64,000 nucleotides of DNA, from the NCBI GenBank assembly GCA_019155185.1, contig CM032815.1:13690903-13754902 (forward strand), given 5' to 3'. Under the pieces are notes generated by a model, which saw only the letters and a list, made by a program, of their open reading frames with translations, did no database searches and was not told where the DNA came from. How positions within the stretch are numbered: the first letter of the stretch is position 1; every line of letters starts with the position of its first letter. The position numbers and the translations under genes were made by a program. Source of the DNA: Beaufortia kweichowensis (taxonomy: Eukaryota > Chordata > Actinopteri > Cypriniformes > Gastromyzontidae). This document shows, piece by piece, positions 21,959 to 33,384 of this stretch.

Positions 21959-23096
21959 GATATAGTGCACTATATAGGGGATAGGGAGCGTTTCGGACAC
22001 AGCTAGACACTCATTGCGATTCTGTGGAGCCGCAAACGCCCAATAGCGGTGGAACTGCAACATTACGACTGTCTTCACTAATTTGAATCCTGCAGAGCGG
22101 GAAACTGAGCTCACTTTCCACACACACCAACAGGTAAGAGTTCAAGCTAATTTAATTTCAAGATGTAAAACATGCATGAAAACAATGATAATTAATTGTT
22201 TGCTATATTTAAAAGCCTGAATTTTAAGCACATTGAGCCTACTAACATGCTTGGTTTAAATGTTATTTGAATGTTGTTTTGTGAGATTTCTCACCATTAA
22301 AATCAGGCAGTTATGCATAGGCCTAAACATTGTTTTGCTGTATGTTTTAGCCTACTAAATATGTGCCCATTATTGATGCGTTTTCAATATTATATTGTGG
22401 ATTTTTTTTATTACTGTGCAGGACAATACGCTTTGTCCAGGGCAAGATTATCTTTATGACTGGGAGCGGGTAAAATTTGCCCGACCGGACAAATAGCTTT
22501 AAAATGTCAATAACTAAACCATTAAGAGTAATAACTGCATTTATTTTAGTCATTGCCTTTACTGACCATGAGTTGTGCTTCAACTTTACCTGGGACAACA
22601 TAGTTTAAGCACATAGTTTAAATGTCCATGTAAACTACTCAGCAAAGCACAGATTCGCCAAGCGATATATGGGTGATTCTTAGACTATGGGCACTTTTAT
22701 GTTCTTTTGATCATATTTTTAAAAATACATATAATTTTTGACATGTTTTTTTTCTGTCAAACTGTCAATAAAACCACCTTAATTTTTACTACCTTTCTAT
22801 TTTGATTTTTTTCATGCTTTCCAACCTCCTTATAGGTGTCAAAATCACTGTTTTCTCCTTGTCCACACCCAGACTTTTAAACTTAAACAATGAAAAGTTG
22901 AAAATATTACTTATCTGGTAACTATTAATGTACCTGAATTAAGCACTAGTAAAAGAATTAAAATACATTATAGTATTTAACGTGAGACAACTATCAATAT
23001 TACTTTTATACAAAATATAGCTGTTGCACAGTATTTGTGTCATTTCCACCACAATGCTGTAATGTCCCTTTAAAGTTTGTGTGAAAGATTGTTTAG
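21959..23096. other. Non-coding flank of the Harbinger transposase
   Basis: No convincing coding region. Harbinger 5' non-coding DNA probably lies in the right part, but I did not find a terminal inverted repeat pairing with the 26.7-26.9 kb end. Confidence 0.4.
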
Positions 23097-24720
23097 GTGG
23101 TTTCTATGGAAACGTTCAGTGACATCAGAGCACATGCTGGACTTGGAGAGAATTTTAAATTTTCATCAACAACAAATGAAGAAAAATCAAGGTTAATATT
23201 GCTTGGTCAGTTAATATATTTATTAACCCAGCTTGGTGAGTTTCACCAACTCCTTCAGGAGCTGCGCCTGGATGACGGGCGCTTTCAGCGGTACTTCCGA
23301 CTGAGCCGGTCCCAGTTTGATGACCTGTTGTCCCGCGTGTCGGTGGGAGGATTTCCCTCCAGGACACCAACTACAGGCGTTCTATTCCACCTGCAGAGCG
23401 ACTGTCCATCTGTCTCCGGTCAGTAAATCATTTAATATTATGTGTGATTACAAGTAATTAATGACTCCACAGACATACAGTCTTCTCATTCTTCTAAACA
23501 CACAATTATCATACAACACTTTAATGAAATGGCAATTTACTAGTCTACAACAGTCAAAGTGGGTTTTGAATTGTGCAGGGAACTGCTATATTATAATATT
23601 GATTAGTAGACTGTTTTTGCAATGTAGCAAACAAATCAGAGCAAATGCTAAATATAGGTAAAGTATTAAGGGCACTTTATCAAGTTTGTTGTTGTTTAAC
23701 TGTAAAAAAATTAAAAAGAAATGAAAATGTCACAAACACCAGTATTATGAATTTATATTTGCTAATATGGAATTGCAATCTGCATTTGTAACAATGTTTA
23801 TTTTATTTTTTATTTTTCTCTCTTTCAGATATCTTGCCACTGGAGACTCTTCAGGATTCGCCAGCAGCTTCGAATGTTGGTGTCTCCACCATCTGCAAGA
23901 GTCCCAGACGTGCACTGCAATCTGGGACTGCTTAGTTGAGGAGTTCATGGCTGTGCCCTCCACAGACGAATGGAGGTCCATTGCAGAGGGTTTTGAGGAG
24001 AGGTGGAACTTCCCACTCTGCTGTGGAGCACTGGACGGCAAGCACGCCCTGATAAAAGCACCCCCAACACCGATCCCAGTTCCACAACTACAAGGGAACG
24101 CCCTTAGTTCTCCTTGCTGCTGTGGATGCAAGGTATTGCTTCCGGGTGATTGATGTCGGGGCATATGGACGGACGAGTGATGGTGGGTGCTAACTCAGCC
24201 TTTGGCCAGGCACTCCGTGGTGGCACCCTCCAACTGCCACCTGACCGTCCTCTCCCAGGAGCTGACCACAGAGGACCCCAGCCCCATGTCTTTGTGGCAG
24301 ATGAGGCCTTTCCCTCAGGAAAACCTCATGAGGCCATACTCTAAGCACACCTTCCCCGAGAGAAGAAGGGTTTTTAACTACCGCCTCTCTCCAGAGCCCG
24401 GCTGGTGGTGGAGAACGCCTTTGGGATCCCTGTCCTCACAGTGGAGGATGTATCACGCCTCATAGAGGTTCAGCCTGATGTTGTGGGAGAGGTGTGTGAA
24501 GGCGACGTGTGTCCTCCACAACTTTATGAGGAGATCTGCAGAGGCACCTGCTGTGAGGGGGTCTGCGGGGTGCAGAGGACTCGCTGCAAAGTCTCGGCCG
24601 GGTTGCAGCGAATAATTCTGCCAGAGAAGCCATCCGGGTCAGGGACAGCTTCATGGCTCACTTTACCGCAGAGAGGGAGCAGTCCCATGGCAACCGACCG
24701 AGTAATTTGTTTAATAAATC
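23097..24720 (+). pseudogene. PIF/Harbinger transposase, two exons, frameshifted
   Basis: Exon 1 (23097-23418) encodes RFQRYFRLSRSQFDDLLSRV, the usual N-terminal helix region, and ends at a GT donor after CTCCG. Exon 2 opens after TCTTTCAG at 23828 and restores the frame as R-YLATGDS, so the intron is about 410 bp. Exon 2 carries AIWDCLVEEFMAVPS, then CGALDGKHALIKAP with the first catalytic Asp, a second-Asp region near 24150 (RVIDVGAYGRTSD in a shifted frame), and VADEAFP near 24300 with the catalytic Glu. VVENAFG follows near 24405. At least four frameshifts disable it. Its partner is the convergent MADF-BESS gene. Confidence 0.85.
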
Positions 24721-25443
24721 CTGTGCTCTTTTATGTTCATGTTTAGGTAGTGTAAATATTCCCACCCTTTTGTCTTTTTCTTTTGATTTACACCCTTTAT
24801 ATATTGTAAATAACATATTTTCAACCTCTCTTGTAAATATAGCTCTTTTTCCGTCCTTAACTCATGTAAATCTTTCATCATTTTTCAATCATTGTTTGAT
24901 CAAGTTTAGATTGTTACAGTTTTCTTGTTTAAAATGATAAATGGAGCCATCCTCCAAAATGAATCCCTGTCTCATTGCTGCATTGTCATTACACTATAAT
25001 GCATTGCTGGTCCAATCACAAATAACTATATTACTATACTATACTATAACTTTTACTATGTTATTGTAAGTGCATTTGCAATAGAATATAATTAGAATGA
25101 ATGCACAAATATTTGCCATAAGTATTGTAGTCTTAACATAGAAATAATATTTTTAAGTAACAATATAAATTATGATTTATGTTGTGCACAAAGTAACACA
25201 CAAAAATCTTTGGTCATTGTATAGAACATTTATTTATACAAAATAAATAAAATCAAATGAAAAACATATAAAAACTATTTACAATATATAATATAACTAT
25301 AAACTACATTTACAACTATTTACATGCAGGAATAAAAGGATCTTGCTTGGAAGAGGGAAGAGTGAGGGACAAAGTGAAGGAGAGGAGAAAGGAGAGAAAG
25401 GTTCATTCCCTGCAGAGATTGCTGCCTCTTTTTACTCTTTTTA
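24721..25443. other. Convergent 3' region between the two Harbinger genes
   Basis: AT-rich non-coding DNA between the end of the transposase and the stop of the minus-strand MADF-BESS gene. It probably holds both 3' UTRs. No other feature seen. Confidence 0.45.
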
Positions 25444-26654
25444 ACTATTCTGTTGGCTCCAATTGTTCCAAATTAAGCAGAACTGTGCTGCTTTCATAAA
25501 TTAATTTGTGAATTTGAAATTTCACAAAATCTTTAGTCTGAGGCGGCAACCTCTGCAGGGGAAGGGACCAGACTCAAGAGGAAGAGCTCATCCTCTGAGC
25601 GTGGAGGTGGCGCTGGAGCTACAGGATCGGCTCAAGAGTACTTCTAGGAGCCCCGCTCCACCTCCTGGCTATGGCTGCTCCCCTAGGCCTTCTCTGAGCT
25701 CTTCTTCTTGGTGGACCTGTATCAAAAGATAGCACATTATGTACAACGAGAAGGCAGAAAAATTTAACTCATTCACAAACCGTCAGTGTATGAGGCTATG
25801 AGTGTTTACTGTAAATTTAATATGCATGTAAACATGGTCATTTTGCCTGTACACACCTGTGGGTACAGCAGCAGATGTTGAAGGGCCGGCAGGGGAAACA
25901 GAAGCAGCAGCAGATTCTGGCAGAGGGGACCCAGGCTCACTGACATCAAAAGAACCAGTGGGCTCTGCAATGACAATATTAAATATTAATACAACATTAC
26001 ACACATTGCACATTACACCAGCCAGACTGAAATTAATTGAGCCTTTTCATCATAAAACAAATAAAATTACAATTATTTTAAATTAAATTAAAACAAAAAA
26101 GAAATATGCCCTGCTGTGTTGCTTCACTTGTCAACACACCTCCTGTCTCTGAGTGCCCTGCTGCTTCTGTCTCGCCTTCTGGTCCTCGGTGTGGTCGTGC
26201 CCTCCTGGCCCCATCCCCCTTCTCCATATTCCCGCTCGTCTCCCCGTGGGAGACGGCAGGGTCGAGGAAAGACAGGACCGCAGAGTACTTCCACCTTTTC
26301 CCTGACCCTGCTGCTGACCCACTCCTCTTCTCCACCTCCTTTCTCCTCTCCCTTTAAATATGTGTCCCTCAGACTCTTCCACTTCTCTCTGCACACTTCC
26401 ATCTGAATAAATTCAGCTTGTCAAATTTCAGCCGTAAAGTAGCTAAGCTAAAATACCGGCTTTAGAGTTAGTAGTGTATATGTATATATAGCTCAAATTG
26501 AGTAAAGAGCTGATTACAACTTACCAGATTGCCCGACCTCCTCACTCACTTTCCTCCAAGCAAGATCCTTTTTATTCCTGTTTCTGTAGAAATAAGACGA
26601 TGTATCATAAAGCTCCGGTGTCCACACACAGCCCACGATCAATTTGTCCTCCAT
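25444..26654 (-). pseudogene. Harbinger MADF-BESS accessory protein, multi-exon
   Basis: Exon 1 (26654-26525) starts MEDKLIVGCVWTPELYDTSS and ends at a GTAAG donor. Exon 2 starts near 26394 with CREKWKSLRDTYLK. Together they form a MADF (Myb/SANT-like) DNA-binding domain. A later part in another frame reads WKYSAVLSFLDP. Exon 3 (about 25966-25860) encodes EPGSPLPESAAASVSPAGPS. The last exon (from about 25717) contains a BESS-type motif, DELFLLSLVPS then LQRLPPQTKDFVKFQIHKLI, and stops at TAG 25446-25444. A frameshift in exon 2 and one inside BESS indicate decay. In PIF/Harbinger elements this protein helps nuclear import and DNA binding of the transposase. Confidence 0.75.
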
Positions 26655-27037
26655 TGTTGTTTCTGATTTCTGCCTCCGCTCGTGAATCACGTCACTACTA
26701 GAGCAAGTTCCTGATTAGTTAACGCTGGGGCTGAATTCGCCAAAGTTCAGATTTTTCAACTCGCTGGCCAAACGCCTAAAACGCTGCAACATGGCTTAAA
26801 CGCCAAGAGGATGTCTATTCGCGCTCTTTGCATTGACTTAACATGTAAATCACTCGCTCTTAACGCTTCATTCTTCGCTTGGTGTGAACGCAGCATTATA
26901 ATCCAAGCTTGTCCTCTAACAGACCTTTAAAAGTAGACACATTATTTAAACTTATGAGACTGTGTTACTTGACTTTTTTGAACAAGATTTTTTGTTCAAC
27001 TCTCACAAGGCTAAAAGTGCACCTAGTTGAAGAAACT
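26655..27037. other. Right flank of Harbinger element
   Basis: No ORF of note. The stretch near 26845-26895 (complement AATGCTGCGTTCACACCAAG) looks like a transposon end and may be the Harbinger terminus, but no partner was found at the left side. Confidence 0.35.
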
Positions 27038-27063
27038 ACATATATATATATATATATATATAT
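27038..27063. repeat. (TA)n microsatellite abutting the retroviral 5' LTR
   Basis: An alternating TA run directly before the LTR start at 27064. Instability of this run may have erased a target duplication on this side. Confidence 0.85.
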
Positions 27064-27525
27064 TGTGATGGGAATTTTATATACTAGTGTTATATATGTT
27101 TTATGCTACATAAGTAAGTTTAGGTGTTGTCATTTACACACCCTTATTTGTGAAGCTAAAACTGCATTTTAATTGTTTACATATATGAGACATTTATATA
27201 TAGATATATATAGAGTTTTTGTAGCCTCCAGCTTAACTGAAGGATGATTATAGTACATGTTTCTTTTTCTGCACATAGCACTGAGTGAGCAAAGGTGGGG
27301 GCTTGTGAGATAGGGCAGGAGAGCATAGCACTGAGTGAGCAAAGGTGGGGGCTTGTCAGATAAGGCAGAAGAGCAGGAGGTGTGTAATAGAGTGAGTATA
27401 AAGAATGTGCTTCTGTGTACAGGCCTTCACTCTGCATTGACACAGAGCTGAACGCCTCATGAGATTAAACTTTTCATTGACTACACAATTGGTGTTTCAC
27501 ATTTTTATTAAGAATATCCACAACA
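27064..27525 (+). repeat. Endogenous retrovirus 5' LTR
   Basis: Starts TGTGATGGGAATTTTATA and ends AATATCCACAACA. It contains a directly repeated 50-bp block (27274-27323 and 27324-27373), placed like a retroviral U3 enhancer repeat, then TATAAAG at 27397-27403 and an ATTAAA near 27463 as a possible polyadenylation signal. The same parts, in the same order, occur in the three pieces of the 3' LTR. Confidence 0.9.
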
Positions 27526-27528
27526 AAA

Positions 27529-27548
27529 TGGCGCCGTGAGGATGGGAT
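27529..27548 (+). promoter_or_regulatory. Candidate primer-binding site of the retrovirus
   Basis: Three bases after the LTR the sequence TGGCGCCGTGAGGATGGG begins with the TGG expected for pairing with a tRNA CCA end. It resembles the complement of the vertebrate tRNA-Ser(GCT) 3' end except for a 4-for-2 base difference after TGGCG. The tRNA sequence is from memory and the identity is tentative. Confidence 0.45.
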
Positions 27549-27898
27549 GATTTGACTGACGGAATTTGGAAGATTGGTTAGCTACCCTGGAGACATAAAA
27601 GGCTTCTCCCGGCCCAACCCCGCACTTCAGGGAAGGGGGATCTCCCAGGATTCCTGAAGCAACACCATCCCACGAACGAGGTTACTTAACGCTGCACAGA
27701 AGTAGATTCGGTAAGTCCTTTTTCCTCTCGAAGGATTAATTGTGCCAAGAAGTGAGCACTAGAGTTTGTGTGGAGACGCCACACTTGTATACCTGAGTCG
27801 AAAGTATACTGAATATTTACACGAAGTACAGTGTAAAACCTCACTAAGTCTTGTGAGGTTATAGTGTACGAAGTACAGTACACAGGTTGAGAGGGAAG

Positions 27899-29207
27899 AT
27901 GGGCAAGTCCGAATCTAAATTAACAGAGCCTGATTACGACTCACCCATTGTGCAGGCAATGAAAAGAAGATATGGTGAAGACAGTTTATTGTCAATGCCT
28001 ATGTGGTGTACACATTTTGGGTTTTCCACGAAGGGATCTTTCAGTGTGACACAGTTAAGTCTTTTACAAGGCAAGGTTGAACAACATTTTAAAGGAAAGG
28101 GTAAATTAAATAAACAGGAACAGGAAGAAAGAGATAAACATGAAAAATGTTTGCAAAATGGTTAAAAAGAGGCAAAAGATTAGAAAATAAGGCAAATATG
28201 AAACAATTACCCTCTGAATGCCCAACACCAGTTAAATAAAATGAAAATAAAGATAAAGACGAACCGCTAAAAGAGGCGAGCTTCAACCAAAAGATCCGCC
28301 TGGTTGTCTGCCTCCCTATGCACCTCTTTATCCTGATCTTTCTGCTCTTTCTTCCTCTACATGTGTCCTGATCACGCCTGAGAATGACAGAGTGCCCCCA
28401 AGACAAAGAAGAGTGCCCGCTCCCGTGTCCCACGGATCAGACAATCAAGACGACGATGACAAGCGATATCACAAATCAGACAGCACAGGTGTTGATGATG
28501 ACAGCATTCAACAGGTCTTGAACCGGTCAGGAAACAAAGAAAGAAACGGATGAGACGGCATGGATCAGACCCGAACATGGAGCGAACTGACACACAATGA
28601 TAATCGTCCATGGATGGATTTATTAGAAGTCATCAGACAAGAATGCGCACGAGCCTGGCCCGTGAGAATCAACATGGGTAAAGTTACTGAGTGCTTGCAA
28701 AAGCCAACTGAGACTGTTAATGATTATCTCACAAGAGTGAATTTCGCTATGGAACAACACTCCGGAATGGAGAAACCAGCAAACGGCTGGGGAGATGTAA
28801 TGGGACTGTTTGAGAGTCATACCAAAGAAGTTTTCATGAAGGGACTTAGACCTTCAATCAGAAAAGAGGTCGAAAAGTCTTGTGTGGGTCTGGTTGACCG
28901 CAGATTGGAAGAAGTGAGAATGCACGCAGCCCATCGAAGGGGTCAAGAAAGACAAACAAAAAGAAACCACCGACTCTGACCTGCAAAAAGCGTTGGCTCT
29001 GCTGGCCGTGAGACACACTCAAGAGGTCGGGGAGGCCACAGGGGACGAGGGAGAGGCCGTGGAGGCGGAGGACGACCAAACCCGTCGTATGATCCTACAA
29101 AATGCTTCAATTGTGGAGGAACTGGACACTGGCGCAATGAATGTCCAAACCCAACGAGAACCGATGGGGCGGGAGCGGGACCAGCACCAGCAGTACAGCC
29201 TAACTGA
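27899..29207 (+). pseudogene. gag: Retroviral Gag, frameshifted
   Basis: The start chosen is ATG 27899 because it gives MGKSES, an N-myristoylation-type signal; the in-frame ATG at 27887 does not. The matrix-like part stops at 28163. A proline-rich region in another frame (from about 28263) carries PPY and YPDL late-domain-like motifs near 28311-28343. A TGA interrupts at about 28551. The capsid-like part (28560-28979) includes NDYLTRVNFAMEQHSGM. The nucleocapsid part is Arg-Gly rich and has one CCHC knuckle CFNCGGTGHWRNEC at 29103-29144. The frame ends at TGA 29205-29207, and protease continues in the same frame. Confidence 0.8.
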
Positions 29208-29711
29208 CACTCGGCATCCAAGGGCCAGGACACACAAACATCAGATGAGTATTATTCTTTTCCTGCTTGCAATGAAGATCTGCTTAGCATAGCCGGCAAG
29301 GCACACACGCTTGCTAAGCAATACACACATACCAGTACATCATCTAAAATGCCGGTATACAAGTTAACTGTGAATGACAAACTATTAGAATTTTTAGGAG
29401 ATTCAGGAGCTACATATTCAGTATGTAGGAAGCAGGATATTCCTCTAAAGCCAATGAATAAACATGTTGTTTCACTGTCTGCCACAGGGCACACAACCAA
29501 AGAATTATTTTCCTATCCTGCAAAATGTTGTGTAGAAAGCCAACAATTTGAACACAGTTTCTTAATTAGTTCTTGTTGTCCAGTAAATTTGATGGGTAGG
29601 GATTTGATGTGTAAGCTGTCTGTCTGTCTTGAGTGTGATGAGAATGGTGTGAAAGTGTCGGTGGCCCCGCAGTTTCCGAAATTGGATGGTTTTCTGTATG
29701 TGTATGAATAG
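29208..29711 (+). pseudogene. pro: Retroviral aspartic protease
   Basis: In the same frame as the gag knuckle, after the TGA at 29205. The catalytic motif FLGDSGATYSVC (D-S-G-A) lies at about 29391-29426, and the flap/second-half GRD motif at about 29598. Expression would need readthrough of the TGA, as in gammaretroviruses, where gag and pol share a frame. A TAG at 29709-29711 closes this ORF, and pol resumes in the same frame at 29715. Confidence 0.75.
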
Positions 29712-31660
29712 CTGTTGGTGTCAAAAGCAAATGAACTTTATGATACTGTCTGTTTTGAAGAGTTTTCTAATCTGTATGAACTCATGGAACTTTCCGAGTT
29801 TCACTGTACATGTTTTGTTACCTGTTACCCATCTGCTGAATTTTTGACAGTTTGGTATGAGAGATCAAAGGAACAATTATGCTTGATTTGTGTAGTTTGG
29901 GACGGGAAGTGGGCTGCTGCTTTAGTTCAGCTCACTGAAGCGCGAGCGAAATTGTTTGATGTTGCAGATTCAGTTCCTCATGTATCTATTGCAAGGCCAT
30001 CAGATAGAGAGTGGAAAGATGTGGGAGGCTTTGCAATGCGCGCATCTGCGATAACGGACTGGGAGCCTGCTCGGGGAAGAGAAAACACACTTTTCTCTCC
30101 CTCAACAGGCATATACAAAAGAGATCTCAAATGGGTTGTTGATGTGAAGCGGAACGAGTTATACGTTAACCATGCTGATTTGTTTCTCCACTCAGAGACC
30201 CCCACCCCAGAGGATGACGTCGAAAAAGCTGTCGAAGCAGTGCCAAAGATCCTCTGGGCGAGACATGCCTATGATGTGGGGCTGCTCAAAGGGTGTCAAC
30301 CGGTTCAAATTACACCAAAAGCGATACTATCGACCCAGTAAAACCTCATTATCCTTTAAAACCAGAAGCCGTAGCTGGCATCAAGCCAGTGTTTCACAGT
30401 CTGCTCGAAGCAGGCATCATCGTGCCTTTGTGCAGACTCTCCTGTCGCGACACCGGTCTTCCCTGTGAAAAAGGCAGCCAGCCCGGGAAGGAGGCCACAT
30501 GGAGGTTTGTACAAGATTTACAAGCAGTAAACAGCGAAAGCGGGCCAGAGCTCCAACGGTACCAAATCCATACACCATACTGAACATGATACCAGCACAT
30601 ACCACATTTTACACAGTAATTGACATCTCAAATGCATTTTTCACTATCCCCGTACACGAGGATAGCCAGTTTTGGTTTGCATTCACATTTGAAGGCTCAA
30701 CATACACATTCACACGGCTATGTCAAGGTTATACAGAATCTCCCACAATCTTCAACACAGCCTTGAAAGACTGCTTAGATGAACATTCCGTGCAGCCAGG
30801 ATGTGCCTTGTTACAATATGTTGACGATCTTTGCTCTGTTGCCCAGATCGCATCCTGTATCTCTGAAAGCGTGCAGCTGCTGACTTTTCTCACCACGCAG
30901 GTCTCAAGGTAAACCGGGAGAAAGTCAAGATAGCGAAGCAAACGGTAACTTTCCTGGGTCATGTGCTAACAGGCACATCTCGTTCCCTCTCTGAGAAACG
31001 TATTAGTGGTATCATGAACATACCCCGCCCATGCACCAAGAGAGAGCTGTTATCTTTTTTAGGGATGACTTCTTACTGTAGAACTTTTATTCCTTTTTAC
31101 TCTGAAAGGGCAGCGCCCCTCCACTCTCTGGCTCATGAGGAGTTAGTCACAGCCACCAGTAAGATCACGTGGTCCCCGGAGCTAACTGCCTCCTACGAAG
31201 ACATGCTGGGAGCCTTAACCTCTGCCCCAGCCTTAGGCATTCCAGACCCAATGAAGCCTTTCACGCAGTTTGTGGATGAAAAAGGAGGCTTCATGCATTC
31301 AGTTCTATGCCAAACACACGGCGACCGCCTCCGCCCTGTTGCTTCCTTTTCCAGCAGTCTCGATGCAGTGGCAAGAGGCCTGCCTTCCTGTCTACGTGCT
31401 GTTGCTGCGGCTGAGAACGCTGTGGTAGCATCACGTGACTTTGTGGGCTTTGCACCACTGACCCTGATGGTTCCGCATTCTGTTTCCATCATCTTGTTGG
31501 AACAAAAGACCTCACACCTCTCTGCAGCCAGGTGGCTAAGATACACTGTGACCCTATTAGAAAGGCCAAATGTCACTGTTAAACGGTGCAATGTTTTGAA
31601 TCCTGCAACTTTAATGCCAAATGAAGATGAGGGTGAGCCACACTGCTGCAAAGAGGTGTT
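29712..31660 (+). pseudogene. pol: Retroviral reverse transcriptase, broken
   Basis: The N-terminal pol segment 29715-30341 is in frame with protease (LWARHAYDVGLLKGCQPV). RT proper follows in shifted frames: YPLKPEAVAGIKPV (about 30350), WRFVQDLQAVN (30500), FTRLCQGYTESPTIFN (about 30710-30757) and catalytic QYVDDL with YVDD at 30817-30828. The connection domain is in a further frame, with FLGMTSYCRTFIPFY near 31060. Frame changes occur near 30340, 30440-30500, 30900 and 31660. The protein is not producible as it stands. Confidence 0.82.
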
Positions 31661-32230
31661 ACAACAGGTATGTACGCCACGACCTGAAAGACGAACCGTT
31701 GCCCAATAGTGATATGGTTTTGTATGTTGATGGATCCTCATACAAAGACCAAACAGGTACCACCCACTCTGGGTGCACAGTTGTCACTGTACACGACATA
31801 CTTTACAGTGCCAGACTGCCATCACACTACTCAGCACAGGCCGCTGAGTTAGTGGCTCTCACCGAAGCCTGTAAACTGGCAGAAAACAAATTTGTTACTA
31901 TCTACACAGATAGCAGATATGCCTTTGGAGTTGTGCATGATTTCGGTGCCCTATGGAAACATAGGAAATTCCTCAGAGCAGATGGCAAACCAATTTTGAA
32001 TGGTTCCCTGGTAGCAGACCTATTAGATGCAATCATGCTACCAAGAGCAGTAGCCATCTGCAAGTGTAAGGCACACACCTCAGGCACTGATGATGTTGCC
32101 AATGGCAACAGAAAAGCTGATGCTGCTGCAAAGGCAGCAGCTGAGACACCCCTGTTGGCCTGCATGGCCCACATTGACAAACCTGTCTGTGTCCCTGCTA
32201 GTCTCTCTGAAATACAAGCTTTTTCAACCG
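31661..32230 (+). pseudogene. pol: Retroviral RNase H domain
   Basis: Reads in one frame with the RNase H acidic positions present: VLYVDGSSYKD (first Asp), AAELVALTEACKLAE (Glu) and TIYTDSRYAFGV (Asp), then a distal NRKADAAAKAA region with the fourth acidic residue. The domain itself has no internal stop. It lies between broken RT and broken integrase. Confidence 0.8.
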
Positions 32231-33365
32231 GCCCTGACAAGGAGGCCTGGAAGAAAGCAGGGGCATACCGAGAGCATGACGTCTGGTACGGTCGAAATGG
32301 CAAGCCTTGTCTTCCTTCTCATTTCTTTCCTGTCTTCTGTGTATTGACACATGGGTTAGACCATGTGTCAAAGGGAGGTATGATGAGTGCAATGGCTGAA
32401 CACTGGTACACGAGGGGGTTCACCGTCCAAGCTGACAAATTTAGCAAAAAATGCATTGTATGTCTCACAAACAACTCAGGTAGAGAACAAAAACTGCCAC
32501 AAGCAGCACACCCCATGCCAGAACTACCCTTTGATCACCTCATGATGGACTATATTGAGCTATATTGAACACCAAGTGAAGGAAAGAAATACTGCCTGGT
32601 AATGGTTGATATGTTTTCTAAATGGGTCGAAGCCATGCCCACACAAAAGGCAGATGCTGAAGGGGTATGCAAAATGCTCCTAAGGGAGGTGATCCCGAGA
32701 TGGGGCCTTCCACAGAAAATTTCAAGTGAACAATGGTAGCCATTTTGTGAACAAAGCCGTTCAACAACTCAGTGAGTATTTTGGTATTGATCTGAAGACA
32801 CACTGCGCGTATCATCCTCAATCAGGAGGGGCAGTGGAGAGAGAAAATGGCACACTCAAACAGAAACTGACCAAATTATGTAAAGAAACGAGTGAAAAAT
32901 GGACTACTGTCCTACCCAATGTACATGAGACAAAGAGTAAGAACCAGAGCAAACATGTCCCCTTTTGAAATACTGTTCGGTAGACCGCCACATGTCATTT
33001 GGGCGACCCCTGGTGTGTCAGTGGGGGAGGGGGGTCAGGAAATGGATAAAATGTTGTCATATTGTTCCAAGCTACGCTCTGTCATGTCTGTTGTGTCTTC
33101 ACAGGTAAAGGCGAGTTTACCAGTTCCAGCTGAAGGACCACTGCATGACCTGAAGCCAGGCGATTACGTGGTGGTGAAAGACTTCCGGAGAAAGCATTGG
33201 AGGGCAAGGAAGTGGCAGGGACCCTACTTGGTCCTGCTGACGTCACAGACGGCCGTGAAGGTGGCAGAAAGAGCGACGTGGATACACGCATCCCACTGCA
33301 AGCGAGTTGTCCTCGAGCCAACTGAGGACGAAGATACACCTACACCTGCACCCACACCTAACTAA
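32231..33365 (+). pseudogene. pol: Retroviral integrase, broken
   Basis: A zinc-binding-type N-terminus ends in KKCIVCLTNN (about 32445). The core begins FDHLMMDYIELY with the first catalytic Asp, directly followed by TGA at 32566-32568. After it the frame continues with YCLVMVDMFSKWVEAM. The second catalytic region appears as NNGSHFVNKA at about 32727 in another frame, with the usual Asp position altered. GAVERENGTLKQ near 32830 supplies the Glu. A last frame change near 32930 leads to a C-terminal domain (GDYVVVKDFRRKHWRARKW) and the stop at 33363-33365, just 19 bases before env. Confidence 0.8.
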
Positions 33366-33384
33366 CACATACACTGATTTAACA

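Noticed and set aside
30172..30468. Plus-strand 98-codon ORF overlapping retroviral pol
   Set aside because: Shadow of the RT frame. It has no domain of its own.
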